The notes under the pieces were generated by a model, which searched no databases, had not been told where the DNA came from, and worked only from the letters and a program-made list of their open reading frames with translations. This document shows, in pieces, positions 54,318 through 64,000 of a DNA stretch of 64,000 bases. Numbering within the stretch: position 1 is the first letter of the stretch; each line of letters opens with the position of its first letter. The position numbers and the translations under genes are program-made. The stretch covers positions 79,475 through 143,474 of the forward strand of contig NZ_QEST01000272.1 in assembly GCF_003311645.1 (NCBI RefSeq), given 5' to 3'. Source of the stretch: Streptomyces sp. PT12 (GTDB taxonomy: Bacteria > Actinomycetota > Actinomycetes > Streptomycetales > Streptomycetaceae).

Positions 54318-56549
54318 GTGGAGAACGAGACCCACTACGCCGAAGCCGTCATCGACAACGGCGCCTTCGGCACCCGCACCATCCGCTTCGAGACCGGCCG
54401 CCTTGCCAGGCAGGCCGCCGGTTCCGCGGTGGCCTACCTGGACGACGACACCATGGTTCTTTCGGCCACCACGGCATCGAAGAACCCCAAGGACCAGCTG
54501 GACTTCTTCCCGCTGACCGTCGACGTGGAAGAGCGCATGTACGCCGCGGGCAAGATCCCCGGCTCCTTCTTCCGCCGCGAGGGCCGCCCCTCCGAGGACG
54601 CCATCCTCACCTGTCGCCTGATCGATCGCCCGCTGCGCCCGTCGTTCAAGAAGGGCCTGCGCAACGAGATCCAGATCGTCGAGACGATCATGGCGCTCAA
54701 CCCCGACCACCTCTACGACGTGGTCGCCATCAACGCCGCCTCCTGCTCCACGCAGCTGGCGGGACTGCCGTTCTCCGGCCCCATCGGCGGCACCCGCGTC
54801 GCGCTCATCCGCGGCCAGTGGGTGGCGTTCCCGACCCACACCGAGCTGGAGGAGGCCGTCTTCGACATGGTCGTCGCCGGCCGCGTGCTGCCGGACGGCG
54901 ATGTCGCGATCATGATGGTCGAGGCCGAGGCCACCGACAAGACGATCGAGCTGGTCAAGGGCGGCGCCCAGGCTCCGACCGAGGAGGTCGTGGCCGCCGG
55001 GCTCGAGGCCGCGAAGCCGTTCATCAAGGTGCTGTGCCGGGCGCAGTCCGACCTCGCCGCCAAGGCGGCCAAGCCCACCGGCGAGTTCCCCGTCTTCCTC
55101 GACTACCAGGACGACGTCTTCGACGCGCTGTCCCAGGCCGTCCGCGGCGAGCTGGCGCAGGCCCTCACCATCGCGGGCAAGCAGGAGCGCGATGGCGAGC
55201 TCGACCGCATCAAGACGGTCGCGGCCGACAAGCTGCTGCCGCAGTTCGAGGGGCGCGAGAAGGAGATCTCCGCCGCCTACCGCTCGCTGACCAAGGAGCT
55301 GGTGCGCGAGCGCGTCATCCGCGACAAGGTCCGCATCGACGGCCGCGGCGTCACCGACATCCGTACCCTGGCCGCCGAGGTCGAGGCGATCCCGCGGGTG
55401 CACGGCTCGGCGCTGTTCGAGCGCGGCGAGACCCAGATCCTGGGCGTCACCACGCTGAACATGCTGCGCATGGAGCAGCAGCTCGACACCCTCTCGCCGG
55501 TGACCCGCAAGCGCTACATGCACAACTACAACTTCCCGCCCTACTCCACCGGCGAGACCGGCCGCGTCGGCTCCCCCAAGCGCCGCGAGATCGGCCATGG
55601 CGCCCTCGCCGAGCGCGCCCTGATCCCGGTGCTGCCGAGCCGCGAGGAGTTCCCCTACGCGATCCGCCAGGTGTCCGAGGCCCTTGGCTCCAACGGCTCG
55701 ACGTCCATGGGCTCCGTGTGCGCCTCCACGATGTCCCTGCTGAACGCCGGTGTGCCGCTCAAGGCGCCGGTCGCGGGCATCGCGATGGGCCTGATCTCCC
55801 AGGAGATCGAGGGCGAGACGCACTATGTGACCCTGACGGACATCCTCGGCGCCGAGGACGCCTACGGCGACATGGACTTCAAGGTCGCTGGCACCCGCCA
55901 GTTCGTCACCGCGCTCCAGCTCGACACCAAGCTGGACGGCATCCCCGCCTCCGTGCTGGCCGCCGCCCTCAAGCAGGCCCGCGACGCGCGGCTGCACATC
56001 CTCGACGTGATGAACGAGGCGATCGACGTCCCCGACGAGATGTCGCCCAACGCCCCGCGCATCATCACGGTGAAGATCCCGGTCGACAAGATCGGTGAGG
56101 TCATCGGCCCCAAGGGCAAGATGATCAACCAGATCCAGGAGGACACCGGCGCTGACATCACCATCGAGGACGACGGCACGATCTACATCGGCGCCGCCGA
56201 CGGCCCCTCGGCGGAGGCCGCCCGCACCACGATCAACGGCATCGCGAACCCCACGATGCCCGAGGTCGGCGAGCGGTACCTCGGCACCGTGGTGAAGACG
56301 ACGACCTTCGGGGCGTTCGTCTCCCTGCTGCCGGGCAAGGACGGCCTGCTGCACATCTCGCAGATCCGCAAGCTGGCCGGGGGCAAGCGCGTGGAGAACG
56401 TCGACGACGTCCTGGGCGTCGGCCAGAAGGTGCAGGTCGAGATCGCCGAGATCGACCAGCGCGGCAAGCTCTCCCTGATCCCGGTCCTCGATGAGGACAC
56501 GGCCGACGGCGACGCGGCCGAGGCGGGGAAGGACGCTGCCGAGAAGTGA
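54318..56549 (+). CDS. pnp: Polyribonucleotide nucleotidyltransferase (PNPase)
   Basis: 743 residues from the GTG at 54318 ([27 protein letters not shown]), with GAGGAG about ten bases upstream. Two RNase PH domains ([30 protein letters not shown] in the first; [25 protein letters not shown] in the second), then KH ([19 protein letters not shown]) and S1 ([30 protein letters not shown]). It degrades RNA phosphorolytically and in Streptomyces also adds 3' tails. The GTG of the M16 protease overlaps its stop. Confidence 0.97.
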   Translation: MENETHYAEAVIDNGAFGTRTIRFETGRLARQAAGSAVAYLDDDTMVLSATTASKNPKDQLDFFPLTVDVEERMYAAGKIPGSFFRREGRPSEDAILTCRLIDRPLRPSFKKGLRNEIQIVETIMALNPDHLYDVVAINAASCSTQLAGLPFSGPIGGTRVALIRGQWVAFPTHTELEEAVFDMVVAGRVLPDGDVAIMMVEAEATDKTIELVKGGAQAPTEEVVAAGLEAAKPFIKVLCRAQSDLAAKAAKPTGEFPVFLDYQDDVFDALSQAVRGELAQALTIAGKQERDGELDRIKTVAADKLLPQFEGREKEISAAYRSLTKELVRERVIRDKVRIDGRGVTDIRTLAAEVEAIPRVHGSALFERGETQILGVTTLNMLRMEQQLDTLSPVTRKRYMHNYNFPPYSTGETGRVGSPKRREIGHGALAERALIPVLPSREEFPYAIRQVSEALGSNGSTSMGSVCASTMSLLNAGVPLKAPVAGIAMGLISQEIEGETHYVTLTDILGAEDAYGDMDFKVAGTRQFVTALQLDTKLDGIPASVLAAALKQARDARLHILDVMNEAIDVPDEMSPNAPRIITVKIPVDKIGEVIGPKGKMINQIQEDTGADITIEDDGTIYIGAADGPSAEAARTTINGIANPTMPEVGERYLGTVVKTTTFGAFVSLLPGKDGLLHISQIRKLAGGKRVENVDDVLGVGQKVQVEIAEIDQRGKLSLIPVLDEDTADGDAAEAGKDAAEK

Positions 56550-57919
56550 GGCGCACCACCCGTACCACGACGGCCCGTCCCACCACCTCGGTGGGGCGGG
56601 CCGTGCCCGGTCAGCGCCGCGCCGACGGCGGCAGGGGCGCCGTGCGCAAGACGGTCCTGCCCGGCGGACTGCGGATCGTCACCGAGGCCGTTCCCGGCGT
56701 CCGCTCCGTGACGTTCGGCATCTGGGCGCGCGTCGGATCCCGCGACGAGACCCCCGCCCTCAACGGCGCCACCCACTATCTGGAACACCTGCTGTTCAAG
56801 GGCACCGAGCGGCGCTCCGCCCTGGACATCTCCTCCGCGGTGGACGCGGTGGGCGGCGAGATGAACGCCTTCACCACCAAGGAGTTCACCTGCTACTACG
56901 CCCGCGTCCTCGACGTGGACCTGCCGCTCGCCATCGACATCGTCTGCGACATGCTCACGTCATCAGTGATTGCGCCCGATGAGGTGGAGGCGGAGCGCGG
57001 GGTCATCCTCGAGGAGATCGCGATGACCGAGGACGACCCGAGCGACACGGTGCACGACCTGTTCGCCACGACGCTGCTGGGCGACAGCCCTCTGGGCCGC
57101 CCCGTGCTCGGCACCGTCGAGACGGTCAACGAGCTGACGCGCGACCGCGTCGCCCGCTTCTACCGCCGCCACTACCAGCCGCCCCGCCTGGTCGTCACCG
57201 CGGCCGGGAACGTGGCGCACGACGCCGTGGTCGACGCGGTGGGCGCCGCGTTCGAACGCGCGGGGGCGCTCTCCCGCGGCGACGCCGAGCCCGTGGGCCC
57301 GCGCACCGGCCACCGCGCCCTGCGCTCCACGGGGCGTGTCGAGGTGCTCGAACGCCCCACGGAGCAGGCCCACATGGTGCTCGGCATGCCCGGGCTCTCT
57401 CGCCACGACGAGCGCCGCTGGGCCCTGGGCGTGCTGGCCACGGCGCTGGGCGGCGGCATGAGCTCGCGCCTGTTCCAGGAGGTCAGGGAGAAGCGCGGCC
57501 TCGCCTACAGCATCTACACGCACACCTCGGGCTTCGCCGACTGCGGCCTCTTCGGCGTCTACGCGGGCTGCCGCCCCGACCGCCTCCCCGATGTCCTCAA
57601 GATCTGCCGCGAGCAGCTGGCCGATGTCGCCGAGCACGGCATCGGGGACGACGAGGCGCGCCGCGCGATCGGCCAGCTCACCGGCTCGACCGTCCTGGGC
57701 CTCGAGGACACCGGGTCCCTGATGCACCGGCTCGGCAAGAGCGAGGTGTGCTGGGGCAGGCAGCTGTCCGTCGACGACATGCTCGACCGCATCGCCGCGG
57801 TCACCCCCGACGACATCCGCCTCGTCGCCCGCGACCTCCTGGGCCGCCGCCCCTCCCTGTCCGTCATCGGCCCGCTCGACGACCGGCAGGCCGCGCGCCT
57901 GTCCGACGCGACCGTCTGA
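56546..57919 (+). CDS. M16-family zinc metallopeptidase
   Basis: 457 residues. The GTG at 56546 overlaps the pnp stop, so the two are coupled. The inverted zinc motif HxxEH is complete (His77, Glu80, His81 in [12 protein letters not shown]), with the downstream Glu ligand in [13 protein letters not shown]. The second homologous lobe has [22 protein letters not shown], the R/Y pair that completes the active site. These processing-peptidase-like proteins are encoded after pnp in most actinobacteria; substrate unknown. The first 35 residues are basic and poorly conserved, so an internal start (near 56642, [13 protein letters not shown]) is possible. Confidence 0.92.
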   Translation: MRRTTRTTTARPTTSVGRAVPGQRRADGGRGAVRKTVLPGGLRIVTEAVPGVRSVTFGIWARVGSRDETPALNGATHYLEHLLFKGTERRSALDISSAVDAVGGEMNAFTTKEFTCYYARVLDVDLPLAIDIVCDMLTSSVIAPDEVEAERGVILEEIAMTEDDPSDTVHDLFATTLLGDSPLGRPVLGTVETVNELTRDRVARFYRRHYQPPRLVVTAAGNVAHDAVVDAVGAAFERAGALSRGDAEPVGPRTGHRALRSTGRVEVLERPTEQAHMVLGMPGLSRHDERRWALGVLATALGGGMSSRLFQEVREKRGLAYSIYTHTSGFADCGLFGVYAGCRPDRLPDVLKICREQLADVAEHGIGDDEARRAIGQLTGSTVLGLEDTGSLMHRLGKSEVCWGRQLSVDDMLDRIAAVTPDDIRLVARDLLGRRPSLSVIGPLDDRQAARLSDATV

Positions 57920-58711
<792 letters not shown>

Positions 58712-58714
58712 GCC

Positions 58715-59197
58715 GTGCGCGACCGGATCGTCCACGCGCTGCTGTGCGGTGCCCTGCTGGTCTACTTCGGTCTCGTCGGGCACCGCGGGGTGCTGCTCAT
58801 CCAGGAGGGCACCCCGGTGACGGTCGGCCTGGGCGCCGCCGTGCTGGTGCTGCCGCTGATCGGCGGCTGGTTCCTGTGGCGCAGCCTCAGGTTCGTGATG
58901 AACGCCAACCGGCTGGCCCGCGAGCTCGACGCCGAGGGCGGGCTCCCCGTGGACGACCTGCCGCGCACCCCCAGCGGCCGCGTGGACCGTGCGGCGGCCG
59001 ACGCGGCGTTCGCCGTGCGCAAGGCCGAGACGGAGGAGCGGCCCGACGACTGGCGCTGCTGGTTCCGTCTCGCGGTGGCCTACCACGACGCGCGGGACAC
59101 GCCACGCGCCCGCAGGGCGATGCAGCACGCGATCGACCTGCGCGCCGCCGCGGGAACGCCCGCCGCGGGAACGGCCGGGGAGCGGGCGCCGCGCTGA
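58715..59197 (+). CDS. Small membrane protein with a TPR-like tail
   Basis: 160 residues from a GTG at 58715, three bases after the dapB stop, so co-transcribed. Two hydrophobic segments in the first 60 residues (ALLCGALLVYFGLVG and VTVGLGAAVLVLPLIGGWFLW) are followed by a soluble part with a TPR-like helix pair (WRCWFRLAVAYHDARDTPRARRAMQHAIDL). Conserved beside dapB in Streptomyces as a hypothetical protein; function unknown. Confidence 0.85.
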   Translation: MRDRIVHALLCGALLVYFGLVGHRGVLLIQEGTPVTVGLGAAVLVLPLIGGWFLWRSLRFVMNANRLARELDAEGGLPVDDLPRTPSGRVDRAAADAAFAVRKAETEERPDDWRCWFRLAVAYHDARDTPRARRAMQHAIDLRAAAGTPAAGTAGERAPR

Positions 59198-59209
59198 CGG
59201 TGCCCCGCG

Positions 59210-59755
59210 TCAACGGTGCTCAGCGGCCCACGCCTCCAGCACGTCGGCCGCCCGGTCGAACGCCTCGGGCCTGGCCAGGAAGTCGGCGTTGTGGTCGGTC
59301 AGCAGGGTGCGCAACGCCTCACCGCGCCGCCGCTCCACCTGGAGGGCCTGGCCTTGGACGCTGCGCGGCAGGCCGAGCCACTTCACGGGCTGCTGCACGG
59401 TGCTCACCCGGGAGACCTCACGCCAGCGCACGGTCTGGGTCCACAGCAGGCCCACGCGGCGCAGCCCACGCGCGCTGACCCAGATGCCCATGCGCAGCAG
59501 CCGCAGCGCGAACGCGATCACGACGGCGGCGGCCACCAGGGTGGCGACGGCGCCGGTGGGCGATCCGGCCAGCACGATGATCAGCGCGGAGATGAGCAGA
59601 TAGGCCGCGATCAGCAGCGTCACCGCGGCGGCGCCGACGCGCCAGGGCCCTGGGCGGTAGGGGCGGCGCCAGGAGTCGGGACCCGCGTGGGGCAGGGCCG
59701 TCTCCGAGAGAGGGCCGGCGGAGTCGCGATCGGCCGCGAGAAAGTTCAGGGGCAC
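59210..59755 (-). CDS. Membrane protein with bacterial PH-like domain
   Basis: 181 residues from a GTG at 59755. Two adjacent hydrophobic helices (VGAAAVTLLIAAYLLISALIIVLAG and AVATLVAAAVVIAFALRLL, about residues 40-85), then a PH-like fold (GIWVSARGLRRVGLLWTQTVRWREVSRVSTV) in which a membrane-associated beta domain is typical. Role unknown; convergent with the preceding gene. Confidence 0.82.
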   Translation of the reverse strand: MPLNFLAADRDSAGPLSETALPHAGPDSWRRPYRPGPWRVGAAAVTLLIAAYLLISALIIVLAGSPTGAVATLVAAAVVIAFALRLLRMGIWVSARGLRRVGLLWTQTVRWREVSRVSTVQQPVKWLGLPRSVQGQALQVERRRGEALRTLLTDHNADFLARPEAFDRAADVLEAWAAEHR

Positions 59756-59800
59756 GGCTGGTCCTCGTTTGTGTCACAGGCGGGGCTGTGAACGGTGAGG

Positions 59801-60007
59801 CTACCGCGCCGTGCTGCCGTCGGCTGCGCTCGGGGCCTCGGGAAGCGGCGGCTGCTCGACATCGAGGGCGGGACGGGCGAGCAGGAGGGTGCCTATCAGG
59901 CTGGATATCACGACAAGCCCGGTCAGCACCCCGCCGAGTATGTGGCCGGGGGAGGGGCGGGAGCGCGGCAGGGCCACATTCCCGTGAAAGTCGTCGTGCT
60001 GGACCAT
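59801..60007 (-). CDS. Small single-pass membrane protein
   Basis: 68 residues from the ATG at 60007, with GAGGAG seven bases upstream; an ATG at 60022 would put that site inside the gene. One hydrophobic helix (ILGGVLTGLVVISSLIGTLLLA) between a polar N-terminus (VQHDDFHGNVALPRSRPSPGH) and an acidic/proline tail. It is divergent from thyX by 165 bases. I do not recognise the family. The ribosome site and codon bias support a real gene. Confidence 0.6.
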   Translation of the reverse strand: MVQHDDFHGNVALPRSRPSPGHILGGVLTGLVVISSLIGTLLLARPALDVEQPPLPEAPSAADGSTAR

Positions 60008-60171
60008 GAGGACACTCCTCATCTGATGAGACCACTAACAAAGGTATCAGCTGAACAATCCGACACATCGGTCACGGTCCTCTTTATCCCGTTACCCGAC
60101 CCGGAATCCGGCGCCGGGACGGCCGTCACTAGGGTTGAGCCGCTCAGCCGTTACGTGGAAGGGACCCCCTG

Positions 60172-60894
60172 GTGACCGAGACCCCGAGTTTCCGCAGCGA
60201 CATCACCGTCGAGCTGGTCAAGCACAGCGCCTCGGACACCGACGTCCTCTGGGCCGCCCGGGTCTCCACGGCGGGGGAGCAGTCCATCGACGAGATCGGC
60301 AAGGACCCCGAGCGGTCCAGGGGCCTGCTCAACTTCCTGATGCGCGACCGCCACGGGAGCCCGTTCGAGCACAACTCGATGACCTTCCTGATCACCGCCC
60401 CGATCTTTGTCTTCCGCGAGTTCCACCGGCACCGCGTCGGCTGGTCGTACAACGAGGAGAGCGGCCGGTACCGCCAGCTTCAGCCGGTGTTCTACGTCCC
60501 GGGCCCCGACCGCAAGCTGGTGCAGCGCGGCCGCCCTGGGAAGTACGAGTTCGTGCCGGGCAGCGACGAGCAGCACGCGGTCGTCGGCAAGGTGATGGAG
60601 GAGTCCTACCGGCAGGCGTACGCCGCGTACCAGGAGATGCTCGCCGCGGGCGTCGCCAGGGAGGTCGCGAGGGCCGTCCTGCCGGTCGGCCTCTTCTCCT
60701 CCATGTACGCCACGTGCAACGCCCGCTCGCTCATGCACTTCCTCGGCTTGCGCACGCGCGACGAGCGCGCCACGGTGCCGACGTTCCCCCAGCGCGAGAT
60801 CGAGATGGTCGGCGAGCGGATGGAGGAGGAGTGGGCCCGCCTGATGCCCCTCACTCACGCCGCGTTCAACGCGAATGGCCGCGTCGCCCCCTAG
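60172..60894 (+). CDS. thyX: Flavin-dependent thymidylate synthase
   Basis: 240 residues from a GTG at 60172. It makes dTMP from dUMP using methylene-tetrahydrofolate, NADPH and FAD. The ThyX motif RHRxxSxNxxSxRY is complete: Arg86-His87-Arg88, then VGWSYNEESGRY. Further FAD/substrate segments are EHNSMTFLITAPIFVFREFHRH and NARSLMHFLGLRT. The 165-base upstream region is A/T-richer than usual here, as expected for promoters, but I could not fix one. A terminator-like hairpin follows. Confidence 0.97.
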   Translation: MTETPSFRSDITVELVKHSASDTDVLWAARVSTAGEQSIDEIGKDPERSRGLLNFLMRDRHGSPFEHNSMTFLITAPIFVFREFHRHRVGWSYNEESGRYRQLQPVFYVPGPDRKLVQRGRPGKYEFVPGSDEQHAVVGKVMEESYRQAYAAYQEMLAAGVAREVARAVLPVGLFSSMYATCNARSLMHFLGLRTRDERATVPTFPQREIEMVGERMEEEWARLMPLTHAAFNANGRVAP

Positions 60895-60992
60895 AGATCT
60901 CCCCCTAGAACCTGTGCGGTCGTGGGCCCCAGCCCACCCGAAGTGTCCATATTGCGACATTTCGCGAAGTTCATTTAGGGTGAATGAACGGA

Positions 60993-61030
60993 CCCGGCGC
61001 TGCCTGAACCCCCGAGCAGGCAGCGCCGGG
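60993..61030 (+). terminator. thyX terminator-like hairpin
   Basis: Perfect 14-base-pair stem (60993-61006 with 61017-61030), loop of 10 bases, arm CCCGGCGCTGCCTG, about 100 bases after the thyX stop and 62 before dapA. No T-run. Confidence 0.8.
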
Positions 61031-61078
61031 ATCCACAGGATGCCCGCCCCGATGGATCCGAGCATGCTGAGCTGCGAG

Positions 61079-61084
61079 TAGCGT
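61079..61084 (+). promoter_or_regulatory. Possible -10 of a leaderless dapA transcript
   Basis: TAGCGT ends seven bases before the dapA ATG at 61092, with no recognisable ribosome-binding site between them. The -35 is not obvious, so this is tentative. Confidence 0.25.
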
Positions 61085-61091
61085 GGAACCT

Positions 61092-61991
61092 ATGGCTTCG
61101 ACCTCCACTCCGCAGACCCCCTTCGGGCGGGTCTTGACCGCCATGGTCACGCCATTCACGGCGGACGGCGCCCTCGACACGGACGGCGCCCAGCGGCTCG
61201 CCACCCACCTCGTGGACGCGGGCAACGACGGCCTGATCGTCAACGGCACCACCGGCGAGTCCCCGACCACGAGCGACGCGGAGAAATCACGGCTGGTACG
61301 CGCCGTGGTCGAGGCCGTCGGCGATCGCGCGCACGTCGTCGCGGGGGTCGGCACCAACGACACCCGGCACTCCGTCGAGCTGGCGAAGGCCGCCGAGGAC
61401 GCCGGGGCCCATGGGCTCCTCACCGTCACCCCGTACTACAACAAGCCCCCACAAGAGGGCCTTTACCAGCACTTCACCACCGTCGCGGACGCCACAGGGC
61501 TGCCGGTGATGCTCTACGACATCCCCGGGCGCAGCGGAGTGCCGATCAACACCGAGACCATGGTCCGCCTCGCCGACCACCCCCGCATCGTCGCCAACAA
61601 GGACGCCAAGGGCGACCTCGGCCGCGCCAGCTGGGCCATCGCCACGACCGGCCTCGCGTGGTACTCGGGCGACGACATGCTCAACCTCCCGCTGCTGTCC
61701 GTCGGCGCCGTCGGCTTCGTCTCCGTCGTCGGCCATGTGGTGACCCCCGAGCTGCGCGCTCTCGTGGACGCCCACACCAGCGGCGACGTCGCCAAGGCGA
61801 CCGAGATCCACCAGAAGCTTCTGCCGGTCTTCACCGGCATGTTCCGCACCCAGGGCGTCATCACCTCCAAGGCGGCCCTGGCCTTCCAGGGCCTGCCAGG
61901 CGGCCCGCTCCGCCTCCCCCTCGTCGGCCTCAGCCCCGAGGAGACCGAGCAGCTGAAGCGGGATCTCGCCGCCGGCGGGGTACAGAACTGA
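61092..61991 (+). CDS. dapA: 4-hydroxy-tetrahydrodipicolinate synthase
   Basis: 299 residues from the ATG at 61092 (MASTSTPQTPFGRVLTAMV); a GTG three codons upstream is also in frame. It condenses pyruvate with aspartate semialdehyde. Schiff-base Lys170 (IVANKDAKGDL), the GTTGES motif and the catalytic Tyr in TPYYNKP are present. It lies between thyX and rnj, as in S. coelicolor. Products feed lysine and LL-diaminopimelate for the cell wall. Confidence 0.97.
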   Translation: MASTSTPQTPFGRVLTAMVTPFTADGALDTDGAQRLATHLVDAGNDGLIVNGTTGESPTTSDAEKSRLVRAVVEAVGDRAHVVAGVGTNDTRHSVELAKAAEDAGAHGLLTVTPYYNKPPQEGLYQHFTTVADATGLPVMLYDIPGRSGVPINTETMVRLADHPRIVANKDAKGDLGRASWAIATTGLAWYSGDDMLNLPLLSVGAVGFVSVVGHVVTPELRALVDAHTSGDVAKATEIHQKLLPVFTGMFRTQGVITSKAALAFQGLPGGPLRLPLVGLSPEETEQLKRDLAAGGVQN

Positions 61992-62070
61992 AAACACACG
62001 AACGTTGCCCGCGCGACGCGCATCACCGCGCGCCGGGTGATAACTGAATACCGACCAGTGCACACAGTCA

Positions 62071-62115
62071 CGCGCGCCACGTGCCCCCCGTTACGACCGG
62101 GGCAGGTGGCGCGCG
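62071..62115 (+). promoter_or_regulatory. Large stem-loop immediately before the rnj ribosome-binding site
   Basis: Arms 62071-62087 and 62099-62115 pair over 17 positions with one G-G mismatch; the outer ten (CGCGCGCCAC with GTGGCGCGCG) are perfect. The loop is 11 bases. It starts 80 bases after the dapA stop and ends 5 bases before AGGAG of rnj. It may terminate dapA or act as a leader element controlling RNase J synthesis. Confidence 0.7.
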
Positions 62116-62131
62116 TGGTCAGGAGAGTCTC

Positions 62132-63817
62132 TTGAGTCATCCGCACCCAGAACTCGGCCGTCCGCCGAGGCTTCCTGAGGGTGGCCTACGCGTTACCCCG
62201 CTCGGCGGCCTGGGCGAAATCGGCCGCAACATGACCGTCTTCGAATACGGCGGACGGTTGCTCATCGTCGACTGCGGCGTGCTCTTTCCCGAGCAGGAAC
62301 AACCCGGAATCGATCTGATTCTGCCGGACTTCAGCTCGATCAAGACACGCCTCGACGACATCGACGGCATCGTCCTCACCCATGGCCACGAGGACCACAT
62401 CGGCGGCGTCCCCTTCCTGCTCCGTGAGAAGCCGGACATCCCGCTCATCGGCTCCAAGCTCACCCTCGCCCTGCTCGAGGCCAAGCTCCAGGAGCACCGC
62501 ATCCGCCCCTACACGCTCGAGGTGAGCGAGGGCCACCGCGAGCGGATCGGGCCGTTCGACTGCGAGTTCGTCTCCGTCAACCACTCGATCCCCGACGCGC
62601 TCGCCGTCGCCATCCGCACCCCCGCGGGCCTCGCCGTGCACACCGGCGACTTCAAGATGGACCAGCTGCCGCTCGACGGCCGCCTCACCGACCTGCGCGC
62701 GTTCGCCCGCCTCGGCGAGGAGGGCATCGACCTGCTGCTCGCCGACTCGACCAACGCGGAGGTCCCCGGCTTCGTCCCGCCCGAGCGCGAGATCTCCGGC
62801 GTGCTGCGCCAGGTCTTCGCCCGGGCGGAGAAGCGCATCATCGTGGCCAGCTTCGCCAGCCATGTGCACCGCATCCAGCAGATCGTCGACGCGGCCCATG
62901 AACACGGCCGCCGCATCGCGTTCGTCGGCCGCTCGATGGTCCGCAACATGGGCATCGCCCGCGACCTCGGCTACCTTCGCGTGCCCGCGGGACTCATCGT
63001 CGACGTCAAGGCGCTCGACGACCTGGCCGACCGCGAGGTCGTCCTCGTCTGCACCGGCTCCCAGGGGGAGCCGATGGCCGCGTTGTCGCGCATGGCCAAC
63101 CGCGACCACCAGATCAGGATCGTCGACGGCGACACGGTGATCCTCGCCTCCTCTCTGATCCCGGGGAACGAGAACGCCGTCTACCGCGTGATCAACGGTC
63201 TGACCAGGTGGGGTGCCAACGTCGTCCACAAGGGCAACGCCAAGGTCCACGTCTCCGGACACGCCTCCGCGGGCGAGCTGTTGTACTTCTACAACATCTG
63301 CCAGCCGAAGAACCTCATGCCCGTCCACGGCGAATGGCGCCACCTGCGCGCCAACGCCGAGCTGGGCGCGGCGACCGGCATCCCCGCCGAACGCATCGTC
63401 ATCGCTGAGGACGGCGTCGTCGTCGACCTGGTCGACGGCAAGGCGAAGATCGCGGGCAAGGTGCAGGCCGGATACGTGTATGTGGACGGCCTGTCGGTCG
63501 GCGACATCACCGAGTCGAGCCTGAAGGACCGTCGGATCCTGGGCGACGAGGGCTTCATCACCGTCTTCGTCGTCGTGGACAGCAGCACCGGCAAGATCGT
63601 GAGCGGCCCCAGCATCCACTCGCGGGGCTCCGGTATCGAGGACTCCGACTTCGCCGCGGTCATCCCCAAGATCGACGAGGTGCTGGCCAAGTCCGCCCAG
63701 GACGGAGTGGTCGAGCCCCGCCAACTCCAGCAGCTGGTACGGCGAACGGTCGGCAAGTGGGTCTCGGACACCTACCGCCGACGCCCGATGATCATGCCCG
63801 TGGTCATGGACGTCTGA
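62132..63817 (+). CDS. rnj: Ribonuclease J
   Basis: 561 residues from a TTG at 62132, with AGGAG six bases upstream; this gives the N-terminus SHPHPELGRPPRLPEGGLRVTPLGG and the length I recall for S. coelicolor RNase J. No ATG or GTG fits between the ribosome site and the conserved region. The beta-lactamase zinc site HxHxDH is His84, His86, Asp88, His89 (THGHEDHIGG); SVNHSIPDA, HTGDFKMDQ and the beta-CASP SGHASAGEL follow. It is an endonuclease and 5'-3' exonuclease for mRNA decay and rRNA maturation. Rare TTG start plus the leader hairpin suggests controlled translation. Confidence 0.96.
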   Translation: MSHPHPELGRPPRLPEGGLRVTPLGGLGEIGRNMTVFEYGGRLLIVDCGVLFPEQEQPGIDLILPDFSSIKTRLDDIDGIVLTHGHEDHIGGVPFLLREKPDIPLIGSKLTLALLEAKLQEHRIRPYTLEVSEGHRERIGPFDCEFVSVNHSIPDALAVAIRTPAGLAVHTGDFKMDQLPLDGRLTDLRAFARLGEEGIDLLLADSTNAEVPGFVPPEREISGVLRQVFARAEKRIIVASFASHVHRIQQIVDAAHEHGRRIAFVGRSMVRNMGIARDLGYLRVPAGLIVDVKALDDLADREVVLVCTGSQGEPMAALSRMANRDHQIRIVDGDTVILASSLIPGNENAVYRVINGLTRWGANVVHKGNAKVHVSGHASAGELLYFYNICQPKNLMPVHGEWRHLRANAELGAATGIPAERIVIAEDGVVVDLVDGKAKIAGKVQAGYVYVDGLSVGDITESSLKDRRILGDEGFITVFVVVDSSTGKIVSGPSIHSRGSGIEDSDFAAVIPKIDEVLAKSAQDGVVEPRQLQQLVRRTVGKWVSDTYRRRPMIMPVVMDV

Positions 63818-63841
63818 CCCCTTCGCGGGCCCCATCTGGCA

Positions 63842-63875
63842 GCGGAGCGCCAGGATTTGCATCCAGGCGCTCCGC
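63842..63875. terminator. Inverted repeat after rnj, overlapping the putative rRNA promoter
   Basis: A perfect 10-base-pair stem (63842-63851, GCGGAGCGCC, with 63866-63875) with an inner GGAT/ATCC mini-stem, 25 bases after the rnj stop. It can terminate rnj, but its loop contains the -35 hexamer of the promoter predicted at 63857-63886, so it may equally be a double-stranded regulatory site. Confidence 0.6.
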
Positions 63876-63886
63876 TCCAGTACGTT
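63857..63886 (+). promoter_or_regulatory. Putative rRNA-operon promoter
   Basis: TTGCAT (63857-63862), 18-base spacer, TACGTT (63881-63886), a good vegetative sigma match, about 60 bases upstream of the conserved pre-16S leader box. Streptomyces rRNA operons have several tandem promoters; this one would be the only one visible after rnj and before the window ends. Confidence 0.5.
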
Positions 63887-63940
63887 TACGACACCGCCGC
63901 AACGGGAAGCCGAGGTCGGCGGCCGGAGGCGCCCTCCACG

Positions 63941-64000
63941 GGAGCGTCCGTTCCTTGAGAACTCAACAGCGTGCCAAAAGTCAATGCCAGTTTATTGATG
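63941..64000 (+). other. Pre-16S rRNA leader, antitermination/processing segment (3' end outside the window)
   Basis: The segment GGAGCGTCCGTTCCTTGAGA at 63941-63960, continuing ACTCAACAGCGTGCCAAAA, is nearly identical to the conserved leader that precedes 16S rRNA in Streptomyces rRNA operons as I remember it, including the CTTGAGAACTCAACAGCGTGCC box associated with processing and antitermination. The 16S gene should begin a few hundred bases beyond the window. The sequence is abruptly A/T-richer than the genes to its left. Confidence 0.8.

Noticed and set aside
60895-61091. Small gene between thyX and dapA
   Set aside because: No open frame with ribosome site and high-GC codon pattern; the region holds a strong hairpin and a possible promoter only.

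Overview
The window is high-GC actinobacterial chromosome, almost certainly Streptomyces. Evidence: near-universal G/C third codon positions, frequent GTG starts, a BldB-like DUF397 protein, flavin-dependent thymidylate synthase, a single-copy RNase J, the rpsO-pnp pair, and a closing segment that looks like a Streptomyces pre-16S rRNA leader. Gene order resembles the S. coelicolor region around SCO5675-SCO5745 (remembered synteny, not a search).

1-6.5 kb: a 5'-truncated membrane ATPase, a PucR-type activator, an aldehyde dehydrogenase and a convergent TRM11-like methyltransferase. 6.5-17.5 kb: a plant-polysaccharide locus holding a GH3 glycosidase, a lipoprotein-plus-two-permease ABC importer without its ATPase, a GH42 beta-galactosidase, a secreted GH12 glucanase and a LacI regulator. 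Four near-identical palindromes (core GAAGCGCTTC) lie only in the GH3/importer intergenic region and upstream of lacI, which defines a local regulon. Xyloglucan is a possible substrate.

17.6-23.8 kb: acyl-CoA dehydrogenase, a small membrane protein, bldB, a methyltransferase and a proline-rich ParA-like ATPase of the EspI type. 23.8-31.8 kb (minus strand): the classic rimP-nusA-ylxR-infB-ylxP-rbfA-truB-ribF cluster. 32.1-34 kb: a Tat-type lipoprotein, a ferritin-like protein and a phosphotransferase-fold protein that lacks two catalytic residues. 34-39.3 kb (minus): two acetyltransferases, then ispG, rseP and dxr.

39.3-53.6 kb: a complete type VII (ESX) secretion locus with eccE, eccB, two mycosins, an Esx WXG100 pair, eccC and eccD. 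Inside it sits a three-gene module of visibly less GC-biased codon use: a helical protein with a YxxxD signal, a PPE-like protein with a WxG turn, and a second mycosin. This is the most interesting part of the window.

53.7-64 kb: rpsO, pnp, an M16 protease, dapB, small membrane proteins, thyX, dapA and rnj (TTG start), followed by a putative rRNA promoter and rRNA leader. Strong hairpins lie between rpsO and pnp, after thyX, just before the rnj ribosome-binding site, and over the putative rRNA promoter. I saw no tRNA, CRISPR array, insertion sequence or prophage.
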